Shown here: piece after piece, positions 33,969-43,910 of the stretch | Numbering within the stretch: the first letter of the stretch is position 1 | Layout: each line of letters starts with the position of its first letter | DNA from: Hysterangium stoloniferum | Taxonomy: Eukaryota > Basidiomycota > Agaricomycetes > Hysterangiales > Hysterangiaceae | NCBI GenBank assembly: GCA_015178975.1 | Contig: WHVD01000176.1 | Location: 62,001 to 126,000, forward strand | DNA length: 64,000 nucleotides | Direction of reading: 5' to 3' | Notes under the pieces: model-generated | Databases searched by the model: none | What the model saw: the letters and a program-made list of their open reading frames with translations, nothing else | Told to the model about the DNA's origin: nothing | Made by a program: the position numbers and the translations under genes

Positions 33969-34310
33969 TTGCTGTATCTCAACAGCCATTGTATGGAAGC
34001 ATGCTACACGATCATTCTTGTGAATATCGCTCATGAGCATTGATGAAAAATTTGAATAAACATCATCTCCCTCAGCCTCTCGCCAGATATCACAATATAC
34101 TGCATGAATCTGGTTGATACCAACACAATGTACCCGAAGATTGAATGCTCGAGTGATAACACAAAGTAATTGTAAATGTTGAGAAGGATCCACAGGCAAA
34201 GGCACACGAAGTCGACCAAATCTGCTTTGTAATGCTCACATACCCCACTCAGCTGTCTGCCGATATGTAAGTAGTTCCCTATCAACTGCTAGTTGTACAA
34301 AGCGTCCCAA
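33969..34310 (-). pseudogene. PIF/Harbinger transposase, C-terminal part
   Basis: Minus strand: FVQLAVDRELLTYRQTAEWG, then an in-frame TGA, then LQSRFGRLRVPLP, FNLRVHCVGINQIHAVY. These are the hallmark C-terminal motifs of Harbinger-type DDE nucleases (the last catalytic acid is the E of AEWG). The stop just after GM looks like CGA to TGA. It is separated from the rest of the gene (41885-43132) by about 750 bp of other sequence and the gypsy element. Confidence 0.85.
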
Positions 34311-35061
34311 GTGGGATTGCAGCAATCGATCACCAGACTTCAGTGGAGCTTTGTGTTACAACCGAACAAACCTGCTGGACTCTGGGTACTAACCTGTATG
34401 CCATCATGCCCTACATGCACCAAACATCTGTTTATAGGATTTCCCACCCAGACTCTGTATGTCAAGAGTTGTTATATTCGACCTCATTATGACACATATC
34501 AGTCACTGGACTTCCCCTGGACTCCATCTCTGTCTATGTCCATCTTCATCCCACACATCAGTCACCAGACCCCGCTCAGAATCCCATCACCACTCTAATT
34601 GAGCCCCATTCCCGTTTTAGTCAAATGACCTGTCACGATTTGTACTCCGCTCCCGCTCCGTTTCCTGTTATGCTTTGCCATGATTTGAACTCTGCTCCGT
34701 TCCATCCCATTCCTAACACCAATTTGGTGTTTATTATTCACATTTTATGTTTTGCTCACTTCGTTTCATTATTACTGGATTCGGTATGACATTTACTCCA
34801 CAGTCTATTTAAACTGGCAGATGTTGTACATACAATCCAGTCAGAAAATTAGCTTAGATTCCCCCCAGTAATCTAATACATTTTCTGCTCTAAAACCCTA
34901 CTTGATTCACACCGCTCGCACTAGTCAGAGCCCACAGGCTCCAGTGTATCTGTCTCACCAGTCTCGACTCACAACCCACAACCTCCAACTTACGACTCAC
35001 AACCCACGACCCCCACCCGGACTCCCCAGGATTCCTGTCCACCTGTCTGAAATTGGACAAC
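34311..35061. other. Intervening sequence inside the transposase; possible LTR at 34631-34911
   Basis: The transposase should continue almost directly from 34310 to 41885, so this ~750 bp is extra. A stretch from TGTCACGATTTG (34631) to TTGATTCACA (34911), with a TATTTAAA box near 34806, looks like a short LTR, but no target duplication is visible. Confidence 0.35.
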
Positions 35062-35066
35062 ATGAT
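35062..35066. repeat. Gypsy target duplication, left (ATGAT)
   Basis: ATGAT here and ACGAT at 41864-41868, one mismatch. Five bases is the usual size for Ty3/gypsy. Confidence 0.7.
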
Positions 35067-35699
35067 TGTGAAGAGTGGTGGAAGTTCTAACCATTCTATA
35101 TACAAAGAATATCGACCGTTTAGGTATGACACTAAGATGTACTGACTGTCTAAGTCTAATACAGACTGAATGTGTATTGACTACTTAGTTCAATATGGTA
35201 CAGAGAGATAGCTATCTAGAGTAGAGTAGAAAGCTAGAACAAATAAGTAGAATTGACTGTTAAGTGTGATTCTGGATAACTGCTCGAGTGTAAGGTAAAG
35301 TAACTAGAGAGTTGAATAATAAGGTAGCATGGATGTAGTCCATGCGGGTTGAGATAAGGATTGAGTTTCGACTGGTACAGTTCGAAACTCTGATGGAGTG
35401 GATAGCTAAATCCCGTCTGTGACGGTCGAGATGATACACCAATCACAACTTACAGGACACTAACGGGTGTCTGGGTAAGTCATGGTTGTGGTGTAAAAGT
35501 GTCTGAGTTCTAACTACGGGTGCTAGAATACATAAGTCTGGCGTGTGTGCACCCACAAGAGTCGATGTACTGCGTACATAGGTCGTCGAACTAATTATAG
35601 ATGTTTAATAAAATAGAGAGAAAACAGAAATAATAAAGGGAATATAGTAAGAGCTCATCCGACTATATTTCCTGAGTGTATTTCGCCATACCTCTCACA
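35067..35699 (-). repeat. Gypsy 3' LTR (633 bp)
   Basis: On the minus strand TGTGAGAGGTATGGCG...ACTCTTCACA. Same length as 41231-41863. Confidence 0.9.
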
Positions 35700-35710
35700 G
35701 TGCCCCCCAG
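35700..35710 (-). other. Polypurine tract
   Basis: CTGGGGGGCAC on the minus strand, abutting the 3' LTR; the expected site of plus-strand DNA priming. Confidence 0.7.
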
Positions 35711-35724
35711 TTCGAAGAGCTATG

Positions 35725-36948
35725 TCAAAGAAGGTATCGAAGGATGCTTGGAACTCCTCCCCATGCATCCTGTGATGAACCCCCAAGATGTAGGATAGCG
35801 TTGCCCCAGGCGAGATACTTGGCATGAAAGGAAAGAGCAATGTCCTCCCGCTTCGCAGCATCATTGGTGGATGTCAACCTGTCCAGCGTTTGGATTGATG
35901 AGACCCAATGACCGTAGGCCTTCTGGCGCATTCGAATTACGGCGTGAACACCATCAGCGGAAGTGTCAGTAATGTGGGCAATGAGAGGGGGCTGAGGGTG
36001 TAATGATGGCAGGGTGGGAGTGAGAATCGGTGCGGAGCTCGTATCTCCTCCAGGGGGGATTCCTCTCGAGGTGTCAGAATCTGACAACAGTTGCTCCAAC
36101 AAGTCGACGAGGTCAACGGCTAAGTGGGTTGGTGTGTGTTCAGGAAGAACACAGGAGGAGTTGACAAGCAGGGACCGAAACATGGAGAGTTCCACCCGTT
36201 CGATATCCTCCGCCAAATGCAGCTGTTCCTTAGGGTCGTTGACGCATAAGTAAAATGCACTCATGCGGTCCAACAATGTGAGAGACCCACTGTACCTCTG
36301 AATATGCCCTTTAAGAAGGGGGTGCCGCAGGGTTGGTCCCAGTCGTGTTAACGTGTGTCCCACAGTGAAAATGTCGGAGGGGTAATTAATGGACACTTGC
36401 ATCCAACTTGACTGGAAGGGACGAGAGGGACCAGCTGTATCCTGAGAATGGAAGGGAGAGGGCAGCTGCGGTGGGAGGCTGCAAATGGGGTCGGCCAGGG
36501 GAGGGTCAATGACGAGGGGCCCGTCAGCCTGAACCTCGGCTTTTCGCTTCCCTTTCGCTTTTTCACTTGAGGGGGGAGGCTCCTCGGAGACTTCCATGGC
36601 TAAGGGAGGCACCTCGAGGACGTCCTCCCTAGGCATTGTGAGAACTTCTGAGATAGGGTGATCAACATCCATTAATATAATGTCAGGAAGTTGAATGGGG
36701 CTCTCCAGAGAAATGCATGGGGAGTAGGGAGAGGCGGGTGATGGAGAAAGCTTGGATGTGGGTGACGGTGGTGATATAAGGGAATGTCCTGCGGAGGGGA
36801 GGGGTAATGGTATAGGGGGGGGAGAATGCAGGTCGGTGGATGGTACAAGACCTCCCAGTAACCCTGAAAAGGGTGTAAAGCGCTGTAGTGGGGGTATGGA
36901 AGAGACGAGCAGAGGTGGGGGGAGGTGAGTGGAGCTGGATGGCATCAC
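35725..36948 (-). CDS. Gypsy accessory ORF 3 (env position), unknown
   Basis: An open frame of 407 codons between pol and the 3' LTR. Residues 1-190 are rich in proline and serine (SPPSPTSKLSPSPASPYSP), with a basic patch EKAKGKRKAE. Residues 200-400 look helical (LTLLDRMSAFYLCVNDPKEQ, AVDLVDLLEQLLSD, MRQKAYGHWVSSIQTLDRLT). No signal peptide, transmembrane segment, zinc knuckle or furin-like site is visible, so it does not look like an envelope protein. Alternatives: a displaced gag-like structural protein or a captured host sequence. Codon use and length suggest it was recently functional. The start could be slightly upstream. Confidence 0.6.
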   Translation of the reverse strand: MMPSSSTHLPPPLLVSSIPPLQRFTPFSGLLGGLVPSTDLHSPPPIPLPLPSAGHSLISPPSPTSKLSPSPASPYSPCISLESPIQLPDIILMDVDHPISEVLTMPREDVLEVPPLAMEVSEEPPPSSEKAKGKRKAEVQADGPLVIDPPLADPICSLPPQLPSPFHSQDTAGPSRPFQSSWMQVSINYPSDIFTVGHTLTRLGPTLRHPLLKGHIQRYSGSLTLLDRMSAFYLCVNDPKEQLHLAEDIERVELSMFRSLLVNSSCVLPEHTPTHLAVDLVDLLEQLLSDSDTSRGIPPGGDTSSAPILTPTLPSLHPQPPLIAHITDTSADGVHAVIRMRQKAYGHWVSSIQTLDRLTSTNDAAKREDIALSFHAKYLAWGNAILHLGGSSQDAWGGVPSILRYLL

Positions 36949-38075
36949 AGAGTCGGCTGGACGATACCCCCTCCAAACTCTGATGGAAGTTGGCAGCTTT
37001 CGTCATTGGTTAGGATCACTTGTGAAGAAGTGAATATTGTCAGGGAGTAGGAAACCTTCATGGCAGTCAGCACCAAGGTACTTGCTGTCGTAGGTGGGGT
37101 AGCGTAATTGATCGTCCTCTGAGTCAGATGAAAGATCACTGGGCCCCATCCAGTAGGTCTGTTCCTAAGGTCCACATTGTGAAGGGGGTCTGGGGGGTAG
37201 TGCAACTCCGTCTCCACATCACAATGCAATGTTTTGTAGTTTGATCCTTTGTATTTTGTCCCAATCATAGAAGGTGACTCCGTCTTTTCCTTTCCTACTT
37301 TTCTGTCCCACACTCCAAATGCATGGCATGCCCCCGTCGCTGCAATCTGTTTCAGCGAGATCCATCCATTTATGACCTGAAGGGGGAGCAATGGTTGAAG
37401 GGTTGTTGTGTCCTTCCATTCTCCTCCATTCCTGCTGTGTCCACCTTGAAGGGACATCATCCCTAGCTCCCATCCTCCACTGTCCCTCTAAGTACTCCTC
37501 TCTCCTCTTCCATTTAAGTGTTTTCAATTCCTCCTGGACCTGTGCAGAAAAAGCCTTGGACTGCTATTTCTTTTTGATCTCCTCATCAGTAGAAGGGAAA
37601 ATACTACGAGAAGGTGGTGGGGTTTCACTCCATGTTCCCGAGGGAGCCCCCCAAGTATTAGAGGACCAGGGCGTAGCTTTTGAAATGGAGTCTGTCCACA
37701 TAGGGTATGTAGACGATGAGGTCTCCTCCACACACTCGACAATTTCTGTTCGAGGTGGTGGGGAAGGAAGAGCTACTGTTGGAGGTCGAGGTATTCTTTT
37801 AAAGTTGGGAAATTGGGGTCTGGGGAGAGGAGCATATGGAGTAAAAGCAGTTCTGTTCCCCGAGTTGGTGGACGTTTCCACCGTGTCATCCTGCACAGTG
37901 GAGGGTAGTGACGAAGGCATTCCAGAATTACCCGTGGAGTGCTCAACTTGTTCAGTACAAGACGATGTGGTAAAAGTATTAATGGGTTGGGGTCGCGGTA
38001 TTCTTTTGAAGTTGGGGAACTTGGGTTTGGGTTGTTGCTCCTGCAACATAGTGTACTGATTGGAGAGGTTGTCAT
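36949..38075 (-). pseudogene. Gypsy accessory ORF 2, broken, unknown
   Basis: Frames 38049-37564, 37527-37219 and 37460-36945 appear to be one older reading frame interrupted by a stop near 37560 and frameshifts. It contains a duplicated motif FPNFKRIPRP (about 38015 and 37795), a Trp-rich stretch with W.Q.EWRRMEGH and a DWDKIQ segment. No known domain was recognised. It follows the chromodomain end of pol with only ~170 bp between. Confidence 0.5.
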
Positions 38076-38242
38076 GGAGGGAAGAGATAGGGGATGAAAA
38101 TTTTCTTTAGTGGATTTACATATTTTATATTAATTTCAAACCCCGCTCAGTTATTGAGGTGAAAGGCCGAGGGGGGTGAAAGTGGGGGGTAGAGTTAGAA
38201 GTAAATAAACAGTGTGGATGTCGTAAGAATGTGAAATGGTCA

Positions 38243-41154
38243 TTAGATTCGATAAATAGTCTTGTAAGCTCTAAGAAGAGTGGGAGCATTATGAAGGTCA
38301 TTGCTGTTTAACCAGGTGTCCTCCTCTGGTCCATATCCTTTCCATTGAACTTGGAAAAGGAGTCGATTTGGATGCCTTTTGTGCCCTACTATAGCTTCTA
38401 CCTCATACTCCTCGTCGTTACGATTGAGTTCTCGAGGTTTCTCGAGTAGCTCCCTGGATCCAAATTCCTTAGGGGAGAGATGGAACTTTTTAAGATGGTC
38501 TCGATTAATCACTGGGTGTAATTGATATTCTGAGGGAATGTGGAGTTGAAAGACCTGAGGATTGATCTTCTCCAAGACTTCAAATGGCCCTATCCATCTT
38601 TGTATAAGCTTCCTTCTGGGTCCCTTGGCCTCGACGAGCTCAAGAGAATGAGGATTGATCAGAACATAATCTCCCTCTGAGATATCTTCCACTAATCTCC
38701 ATCTCTTATTGTAGCTGCGAGCTTGCATTTCTTGTGCTCGCACAATCGAATCCCGCGCCACTTGTCGATGGTTTTCCAATTCTAAGATCCATTGGTCGGC
38801 TATGGGGCTATCCAATAATTCTCTGGGAACCACGGGGTCATCCCCTCCTAGACAGCGAGACATTCCTCTCAGTAAGTAGCCCATGAGCAAAAAGGCCGGC
38901 GCATAGCTTGTTGAGCTTTGAACTGTTGAATTGTAGGTATGAGCCACTACTTGAGTCCATTTAGACCATTCCTCCTTCAAAGAAGCGCAGTACACTCTGA
39001 GCATTTGTTCCATGATAGCATTGGCATTCTCCGTTTGACATCAGTTTGAGGATGGTGAGATGAGGATACTGCAAGGGCACTTCCGTATACCTTGCAGACC
39101 TCTCTCCAGAACCTACAGGTCCACCTCTTGTCTCAATCACAGATTATCCTTGAAGGTAGGCCGAAAGGAGTGGCCACTTTATTCACGAGGATTTGTGCAA
39201 ATCCTTCTGCAGATAGATCTGAAGTGGTGGGTTCACAAATTAAGAAACACGTGAGTTTATCCACGGCAACGAAGATGGCTGAATAAGCAGTCTCTGTAGA
39301 AGGAGGCAATCCAGTAATTAGGTCCATCAAGACAACCTCAAACGGCCTTAGGGGTACATCTGCGGGTCAAAGAGCTCCTTGTTGAGTGGAATGATCGACC
39401 TTAGTTTTCTGGCATATGTCACAGCTGCAAGCGTACACCACGCAGTCATGAAACATCCTCAGCCAGAAGAAATGGCCTTTCATCAGCTTAAGGATTCTGT
39501 GGCTGCCTGCATAAGCTCCTTTGAAGGGGTTATCATGTATCAGCTTTAGTATGGTTGTTGTCATGCTGCTAGGAATGCAGATTCGACTTTTCCAGTCCAA
39601 ATCTCGAAAGAACAATAGCTTGTTCTTGCCGATGAAATAATGCGAAGGAGTAGCTACCATGTTTGGAGAAATGGGATCAGCGGCATAATGATTTCTGAAG
39701 GCAGGATCTTTCTGGTATCCATCGCAAAGTTCCTTAGCATAATTTTCGTCGATCTCTATAAGCAATTGTGGATTTGAGAGAATAAAATTCACTTCATCGA
39801 TATCATCATTTCTGGGGAGGTTGTGCAAGTCCCATTTTGTTTGGCGGACTTCTTCCATGGTTCCAACTGGTTCAACTAACTCGTGATGAGTGAGAAAGAT
39901 GGCCCTTTCTGCTGGCTTGTTTTTCCATAACATCTCGTCATCATTCCAGTTGTAAGAATCCACTACAATGGGTAAGAGGTCATCTCTCGTGGGGCTAGCA
40001 CAGTCAGGTACTCGAGGAAGTCTAGACAGTGGGTCAACATTGCTGTGTATCCGTCCTTCTCTATGTAGGATTTCCAGACCAGGGTATGCAGCGTATACTG
40101 CCCCCCATGCGGCCAGTCAACGATTGGTATTCTCATAAGATCTGGCCCATTGTAATGCCGCATGGTCAGTGATCAGAAGGATATGTTCTCCCTCGATAAA
40201 GGGCTGAAAATGGACTAATCCTTCTTTAGCAGCTAACACTTCTCGCTCTGTGGCTGAGTAGTTACATTCTGCTTTCTTTAGCGTACGGCTCCAATAAGCG
40301 ATAACATGTTCGACCGTGACACTGGTGTCATCAAAATCTGTGGCCCAGGAATCCATCCAAGTGAATTCCGGCTCCTTGGTTTTATAATGAGTAACAAAAA
40401 TGGGCACATCTCGTGATTGGTCGAAGGCTGTTCTTCCTTGGGCATAAATTTTCGTATCCTGTAGGTCCTTAAGCGTCATTTTCTGTATTTATTGGAGACA
40501 ACATCCTAGCGCGAAGTCCGAAGCGTCTGTGTATAACCGATAAGGCATACCACTCACGGGGTGTCCGAGTACTGGAGCTGAGCTCAAAGCAACCTTGATG
40601 TCTTCAAAAGCTCGGGCGTGTTCAGAATCCCAATTCCAACGAACTCCTTTCTTTAAGAGGTTGAAGAGTGGAGCAACCGTCCAGGAGTAAAATGGTATGT
40701 AAGCAGAGAAGTACAAAACCATCCCTAGAAAACGTTGAAGATCTGCTATCTTAGAAGGCATAGCTAATTCTAGTATAGCGGTGACCTTTTCTTGATGGGT
40801 CAAAAAGCCGAGTCTAGACACCTTATGTCCTAGTAGTAGAATCGAATTATACCCAATGTAGCACTTTTTAGGTGAGAGAGTGATTCCCTCTGCAATTATG
40901 GCTTGTAGAACCTGGTCTAAATGCTCTAGATAATCATCCCATGTCTTAGAAAAGATCACGATGTCGTCAATATAAACAAGGTAGAATATCCATAAGTAAG
41001 GTGCAAGTACAGTTTGCATAACCCTTTGGAATATAGAAGGTCCATTACGAAGTCCAAAGGGCATCCTCCTGAATTGCCACAGTCCTCGATGGGGAGGTTT
41101 TGAACTACTCGGGGTCATCAAAGATCTTGGTGTTTGGTTCTTGCCAGTGGTCAT
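38243..41154 (-). pseudogene. Gypsy pol: RT, RNase H, integrase, chromodomain
   Basis: Copies RNA to DNA and integrates it. RT frame 41154-40489 has RRMPFGLRNGPSIFQRVM and the catalytic YIDD at residues 61-64. RNase H (40560-39963) has DASDFALG, then WSRTLKKAECNYSATEREVL and LLITDHAALQW. Integrase: zinc-binding HRILKLMKGHFFW ... CDICQKTK at 39500-39400; first catalytic Asp in MDLITGLP (39325); second in SRIICD (about 39135); the Glu in TENANAIMEQM (39040-39010). The C-terminal frame 39013-38243 has WIGPFEVLEKINPQVFQLHI and a chromodomain (EYEVEAIVGHKR, FQVQWKGYGPEEDTWLNSND), which usually directs insertion to heterochromatin. Frame breaks lie near 40485, 39965, 39350 and 39130-39015. The N-terminal part of RT and everything before it is missing. 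Confidence 0.85.
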
Positions 41155-41230
41155 TTACGTGCTTAGAAGCTAATAGTTGTAAAGTATTGTTTTCCTCGTA
41201 GGGAAAGATCGGTCCAGCTGGAATCACCAC

Positions 41231-41863
41231 TGTGAAGAGTGGTGGAAGTTCTAACCGTTCTATATATGAAGATTATCGACCGTTTAGGTATGACACTAAG
41301 ATGTACTGACTGTCTAAGTCTAATACAGACTGAATGTGTATTGACTACTTAGTTCAATATGGTACAGAGAGATAGCAATCTAGAGTAGAGTAGAAAGCTA
41401 GAACAAATAAGTAGAATTGACTGTTAAGTGTGATTCTGGATAACTGTTTGAGTATAAGGTAGAGTAACTAGAGAGTCGAATAATAAGGTAGCACGGATGT
41501 AGTCCACACGGGTTGAGATAAGGATTGAGTTTCAACTGGTACAGTTTGAAACTCTGATTGAGTGGATTGCTAAATCCCGTCTGTGATGGTCGAGATGATA
41601 CACCAATCACAACTTACAGGACACTAACAGGTGTCTGGGTAAGTTGTGGTTGCGGTGTAAAAGTGTCTGAGTTCTAACTACGGGCGCTAGAATACATAAG
41701 TCTGGCATGTGTGCACCCACAAGAGTCGATGTACTGTGTACATAGGTCATCAAACTAATTATAAATGCTTAATAAAATAGAGAGAAAACAGAAATAATGA
41801 AGGGAATATAGTAAGAGCTCATCCGACTATATTTCCTGAGTGTATTTCACCATACCTCTCACA
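41231..41863 (-). repeat. Gypsy 5' LTR (633 bp)
   Basis: Partner of 35067-35699. Just inside it on the minus strand is GTGGTGATTCCAGCTGG, whose TGG one base from the LTR is a plausible primer-binding site; the tRNA was not identified. Confidence 0.9.
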
Positions 41864-41868
41864 ACGAT
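41864..41868. repeat. Gypsy target duplication, right (ACGAT)
   Basis: Pairs with ATGAT at 35062-35066. Confidence 0.7.
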
Positions 41869-41884
41869 CTAGTGAGGGCACAGC

Positions 41885-43132
41885 CTATAAGCTGAAGCCA
41901 AGTCCTACCGGATATTCTGCAGGTTTCTCCAGAGACCCACCCTGTACATATCCTAACACTTTGATCTTGGTCTGAATGCTTTGAGCACCTCGGGGAAAAG
42001 CAGTATCTGCAACCAAATAAAATTCATCTGGTGTGTTATTCTGCAATTGCTTATAAATTGGACGAGCAACACGCGAATCATGCCAGCTACCAGGTGCATT
42101 GAGCACTGCTTCAAGAATGGTACCTAAATAATTAGAATATATGTAAATGGAATACTTTTAGAAAGATCAAGCCTCTAACTTACCATCTGGTCCAAAGACA
42201 AAGACTTGATTAGAATAATGATTATGAGTCCAGCCACAGTAGGTTGCATTTTCCATCAATGGATCATCTGGGACTTCAGCTGGTGATTTCAATCCATATA
42301 TATATCTAATTTTGACAGGTCACATGATTAAACAAACCTTATTTGCCGATCATCAATAAGGTTTTGTGCCAATCATGTGACTGGGACAAAACCCTTCCAA
42401 TGTGATTTTATTATTATTTTATTTATAGCATGGGAAATACTAATGCTTATGTCATAATATTTTAAGGGCATATAGATAACATGTAGACCTAACCAACCTC
42501 CAAATTTCAAGTCTGTATCTACAGTGGTTCTTGAGTTATTCAAGAATCTTTGCACAACTAAAAATCATTGGAAGGGTTTTGTCCCTCACTGTACTTCCAA
42601 ATGCTCCCACAAGCAGGGTGTGATGAGCAACAATCATATTTTGAAATGACTGCATTTTTACAGGATTTGGCCAGATGATGAGTGCCTCAGACATATCATT
42701 GAGTGTCGTCTCAAGTATATTTAGTGAAGATTTCAGATACCGGTCGACTGTTGATGGAACCAATCCAAAAATTTGTTGCAAGCTTGTTTGAACCATGCAA
42801 GAATGAATGTAATGCAATACCAATCCTAGCCCTCCAGCAGCATTCAAGGACTGCCTTTTGGGGTGGGGAGCAGCATACTGACTGATATCTGATCGTTCCA
42901 CAGGTATGGTATTCCAGTGTATCTCAAACCCAGATTCGAGAATATGATTAAACATTTTCACATCAAAACCCATCATTGTTATGAATGCACAGTCATTTTG
43001 AGCAGTCCACATATGCTGCCAGGCCGTGTCCCCTTGCGGAGGAGGCAAATCTGGATGTGTAAGGTAAAGGTGTATGGGGTTTCGGTATTCAGCACGTTCT
43101 CCACATTTTTCCAATTCACCAGCTAGAGTCAT
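41885..43132 (-). pseudogene. PIF/Harbinger transposase, N-terminal and catalytic middle part
   Basis: Minus strand. The first exon from 43132 gives an N-terminal helical region (FITMMGFDVKMFNHILESGF) and a helix-turn-helix-like segment (SLQQIFGLVPSTVDRYLKSS). Further on (about 42290-42180) is MENATYCGWTHNHYSNQVFV, an intron 42181-42122 (GTAAGT...TTTAG), then LNAPGSWHDSRVARPIY and FYLVADTAFPRG, which hold catalytic aspartates of the DDE triad. The segment that should hold the first Asp (about 42300-42530) is replaced by AT-rich sequence with a hairpin. The C-terminal part lies at 33969-34310. Harbinger enzymes cut and paste the element with help from the Myb-like partner; this one cannot be active. 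Confidence 0.85.
42319..42381. repeat. 63-bp imperfect hairpin inside transposase gene
   Basis: The arms GTCACATGATT (42319-42329) and AATCATGTGAC (42371-42381) are exact reverse complements. Inside them AAACCTTATT and AATAAGGTTT pair as well. It could be the remnant of a very small foldback or MITE-like insertion. Confidence 0.75.
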
Positions 43133-43456
43133 GCCTACATGGTTGTGATATCTCAGCCATTGTATTTGGGCTATCTAAAAATGCATTAAAACATACATAT
43201 GAGCCCATATACATGTTCTTGATCCTCCTGCTCATCTTCTGACTCGTCATTCATTATTTTGTATACATCCATGAACGCTGAATGTATTAAAGGCATATAT
43301 GGCACTGTGACATGAGTGGTGACATTAGAAGGCCACAACAATGGGATATGATGGTCCAATCATATATATCTAATCTTCTATTTTATGGAAATTGGCTCTA
43401 CGGTTGTAACAGCAAGTTCTAAACCCTGTCACCTGTCACAGCTGTCAGTTTGAATT

Positions 43457-43492
43457 AGAAACTTAGAGTTTTAGTGCTACAGAGAGTCATCC
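43457..43492 (-). repeat. PIF/Harbinger right TIR
   Basis: Reverse complement begins GGATGACTCTCTGTAGCACT, pairing with 31916-31951. Confidence 0.85.
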
Positions 43493-43495
43493 ACT
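43493..43495. repeat. PIF/Harbinger target site duplication, right
   Basis: ACT, second copy of 31913-31915. Confidence 0.85.
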
Positions 43496-43575
43496 GTGGA
43501 CTCACTGCAGCATTTTCACCCCAATGGAAACAATGATATTAATATTAACTCGATCAATGTTTTCTGCCATCAATG
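43496..43575 (-). pseudogene. Gene X copy F, exon 4 end
   Basis: GTGGACTCACTGCAGCATTT...GATCAATGTTTTCTGCCATC corresponds to the end of exon 4 (LLAENIDRIN...KMLQ) and the GTGAGT donor of intron 4. It joins 31912 once the transposon is removed, and ends at the gag-pol element. Confidence 0.75.
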
Positions 43576-43825
43576 TGTAAGGTTCGGCTTTATAGATAGT
43601 GTAATCCTTCAGTTGAGCTCTTTACGAAGCGGAACACACAGAGTAGGAATAGGCTCCAATTCGAAAAAAGACCCCCCTAACTAATGGGGGGTTCACCTAT
43701 TTATGCTAGCCCTCCTAAGCTACGTTCCCTGACAACCTCTTATACGTCTGAAACCCTCTAATGATCGAAAACTTCCAGCGTCTTCTCTTTACCCCTTACC
43801 ATCTAAGACTAGGGTGGTTACCCGC
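43576..43825 (+). repeat. Left terminal inverted repeat (250 bp)
   Basis: TGTAAGGTTCGGCTTTATAG at the outer end; contains a C6/G6 palindrome (CCCCCCTAACTAATGGGGGG) and a TATTTATG box; inner end GGTTACCCGC. Confidence 0.9.
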
Positions 43826-43910
43826 CCGTTTCATCATCCGCCACCAAGTCTGCTCCCGTTACACCTGCCCTCCCACACTGCATGGCAGTGTGCACAGTAT
43901 CGCAAACGGG

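Larger units (their letters stand above)
35067..41863 (-). mobile_element. Ty3/gypsy LTR retrotransposon (minus strand), no gag/protease
   Basis: Two 633-bp direct LTRs (35067-35699, 41231-41863), TG...CA ends, a 5-bp target duplication with one mismatch, and a purine tract (CTGGGGGGCAC on the minus strand) directly before the 3' LTR. Internal order on the minus strand: a ~75-bp leader, RT, RNase H, integrase, chromodomain, then a 2.4-kb region with two more reading frames. Gag and protease are missing between the 5' LTR and RT, and pol has several frame breaks. The two LTRs look about 95% identical by eye, so the insertion is not very recent. Confidence 0.9.
31916..43492. mobile_element. PIF/Harbinger DNA transposon carrying a nested gypsy element
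   Basis: Ends are inverted repeats of about 36 bp (left GGATAACTCTCCGTAGCCCT, right reversed GGATGACTCTCTGTAGCACT) flanked by the 3-bp duplication ACT. Inside are two convergent genes, as expected for the superfamily: a DUF6818 Myb/SANT-like gene (+) and a DDE transposase (-). A 6,797-bp gypsy element plus its 5-bp duplication (35067-41863, TSD 41864-41868) sits in the transposase part; without it the transposon would be about 4.8 kb. Both genes are damaged, so the copy is not autonomous now. Confidence 0.9.

Noticed and set aside
34631..34911. Another solo LTR
   Set aside because: TG...CA ends and a TATA box are present, but no target duplication or second copy was seen; kept only as a possibility in the feature list.
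35725..36948. Envelope-like gene
   Set aside because: The position fits, but there is no signal peptide, transmembrane segment or cleavage site.
37391..38059. 222-codon plus-strand frame
   Set aside because: Antisense shadow of the accessory frames of the minus-strand gypsy element; it crosses the duplicated FPNFKRIPRP motif.
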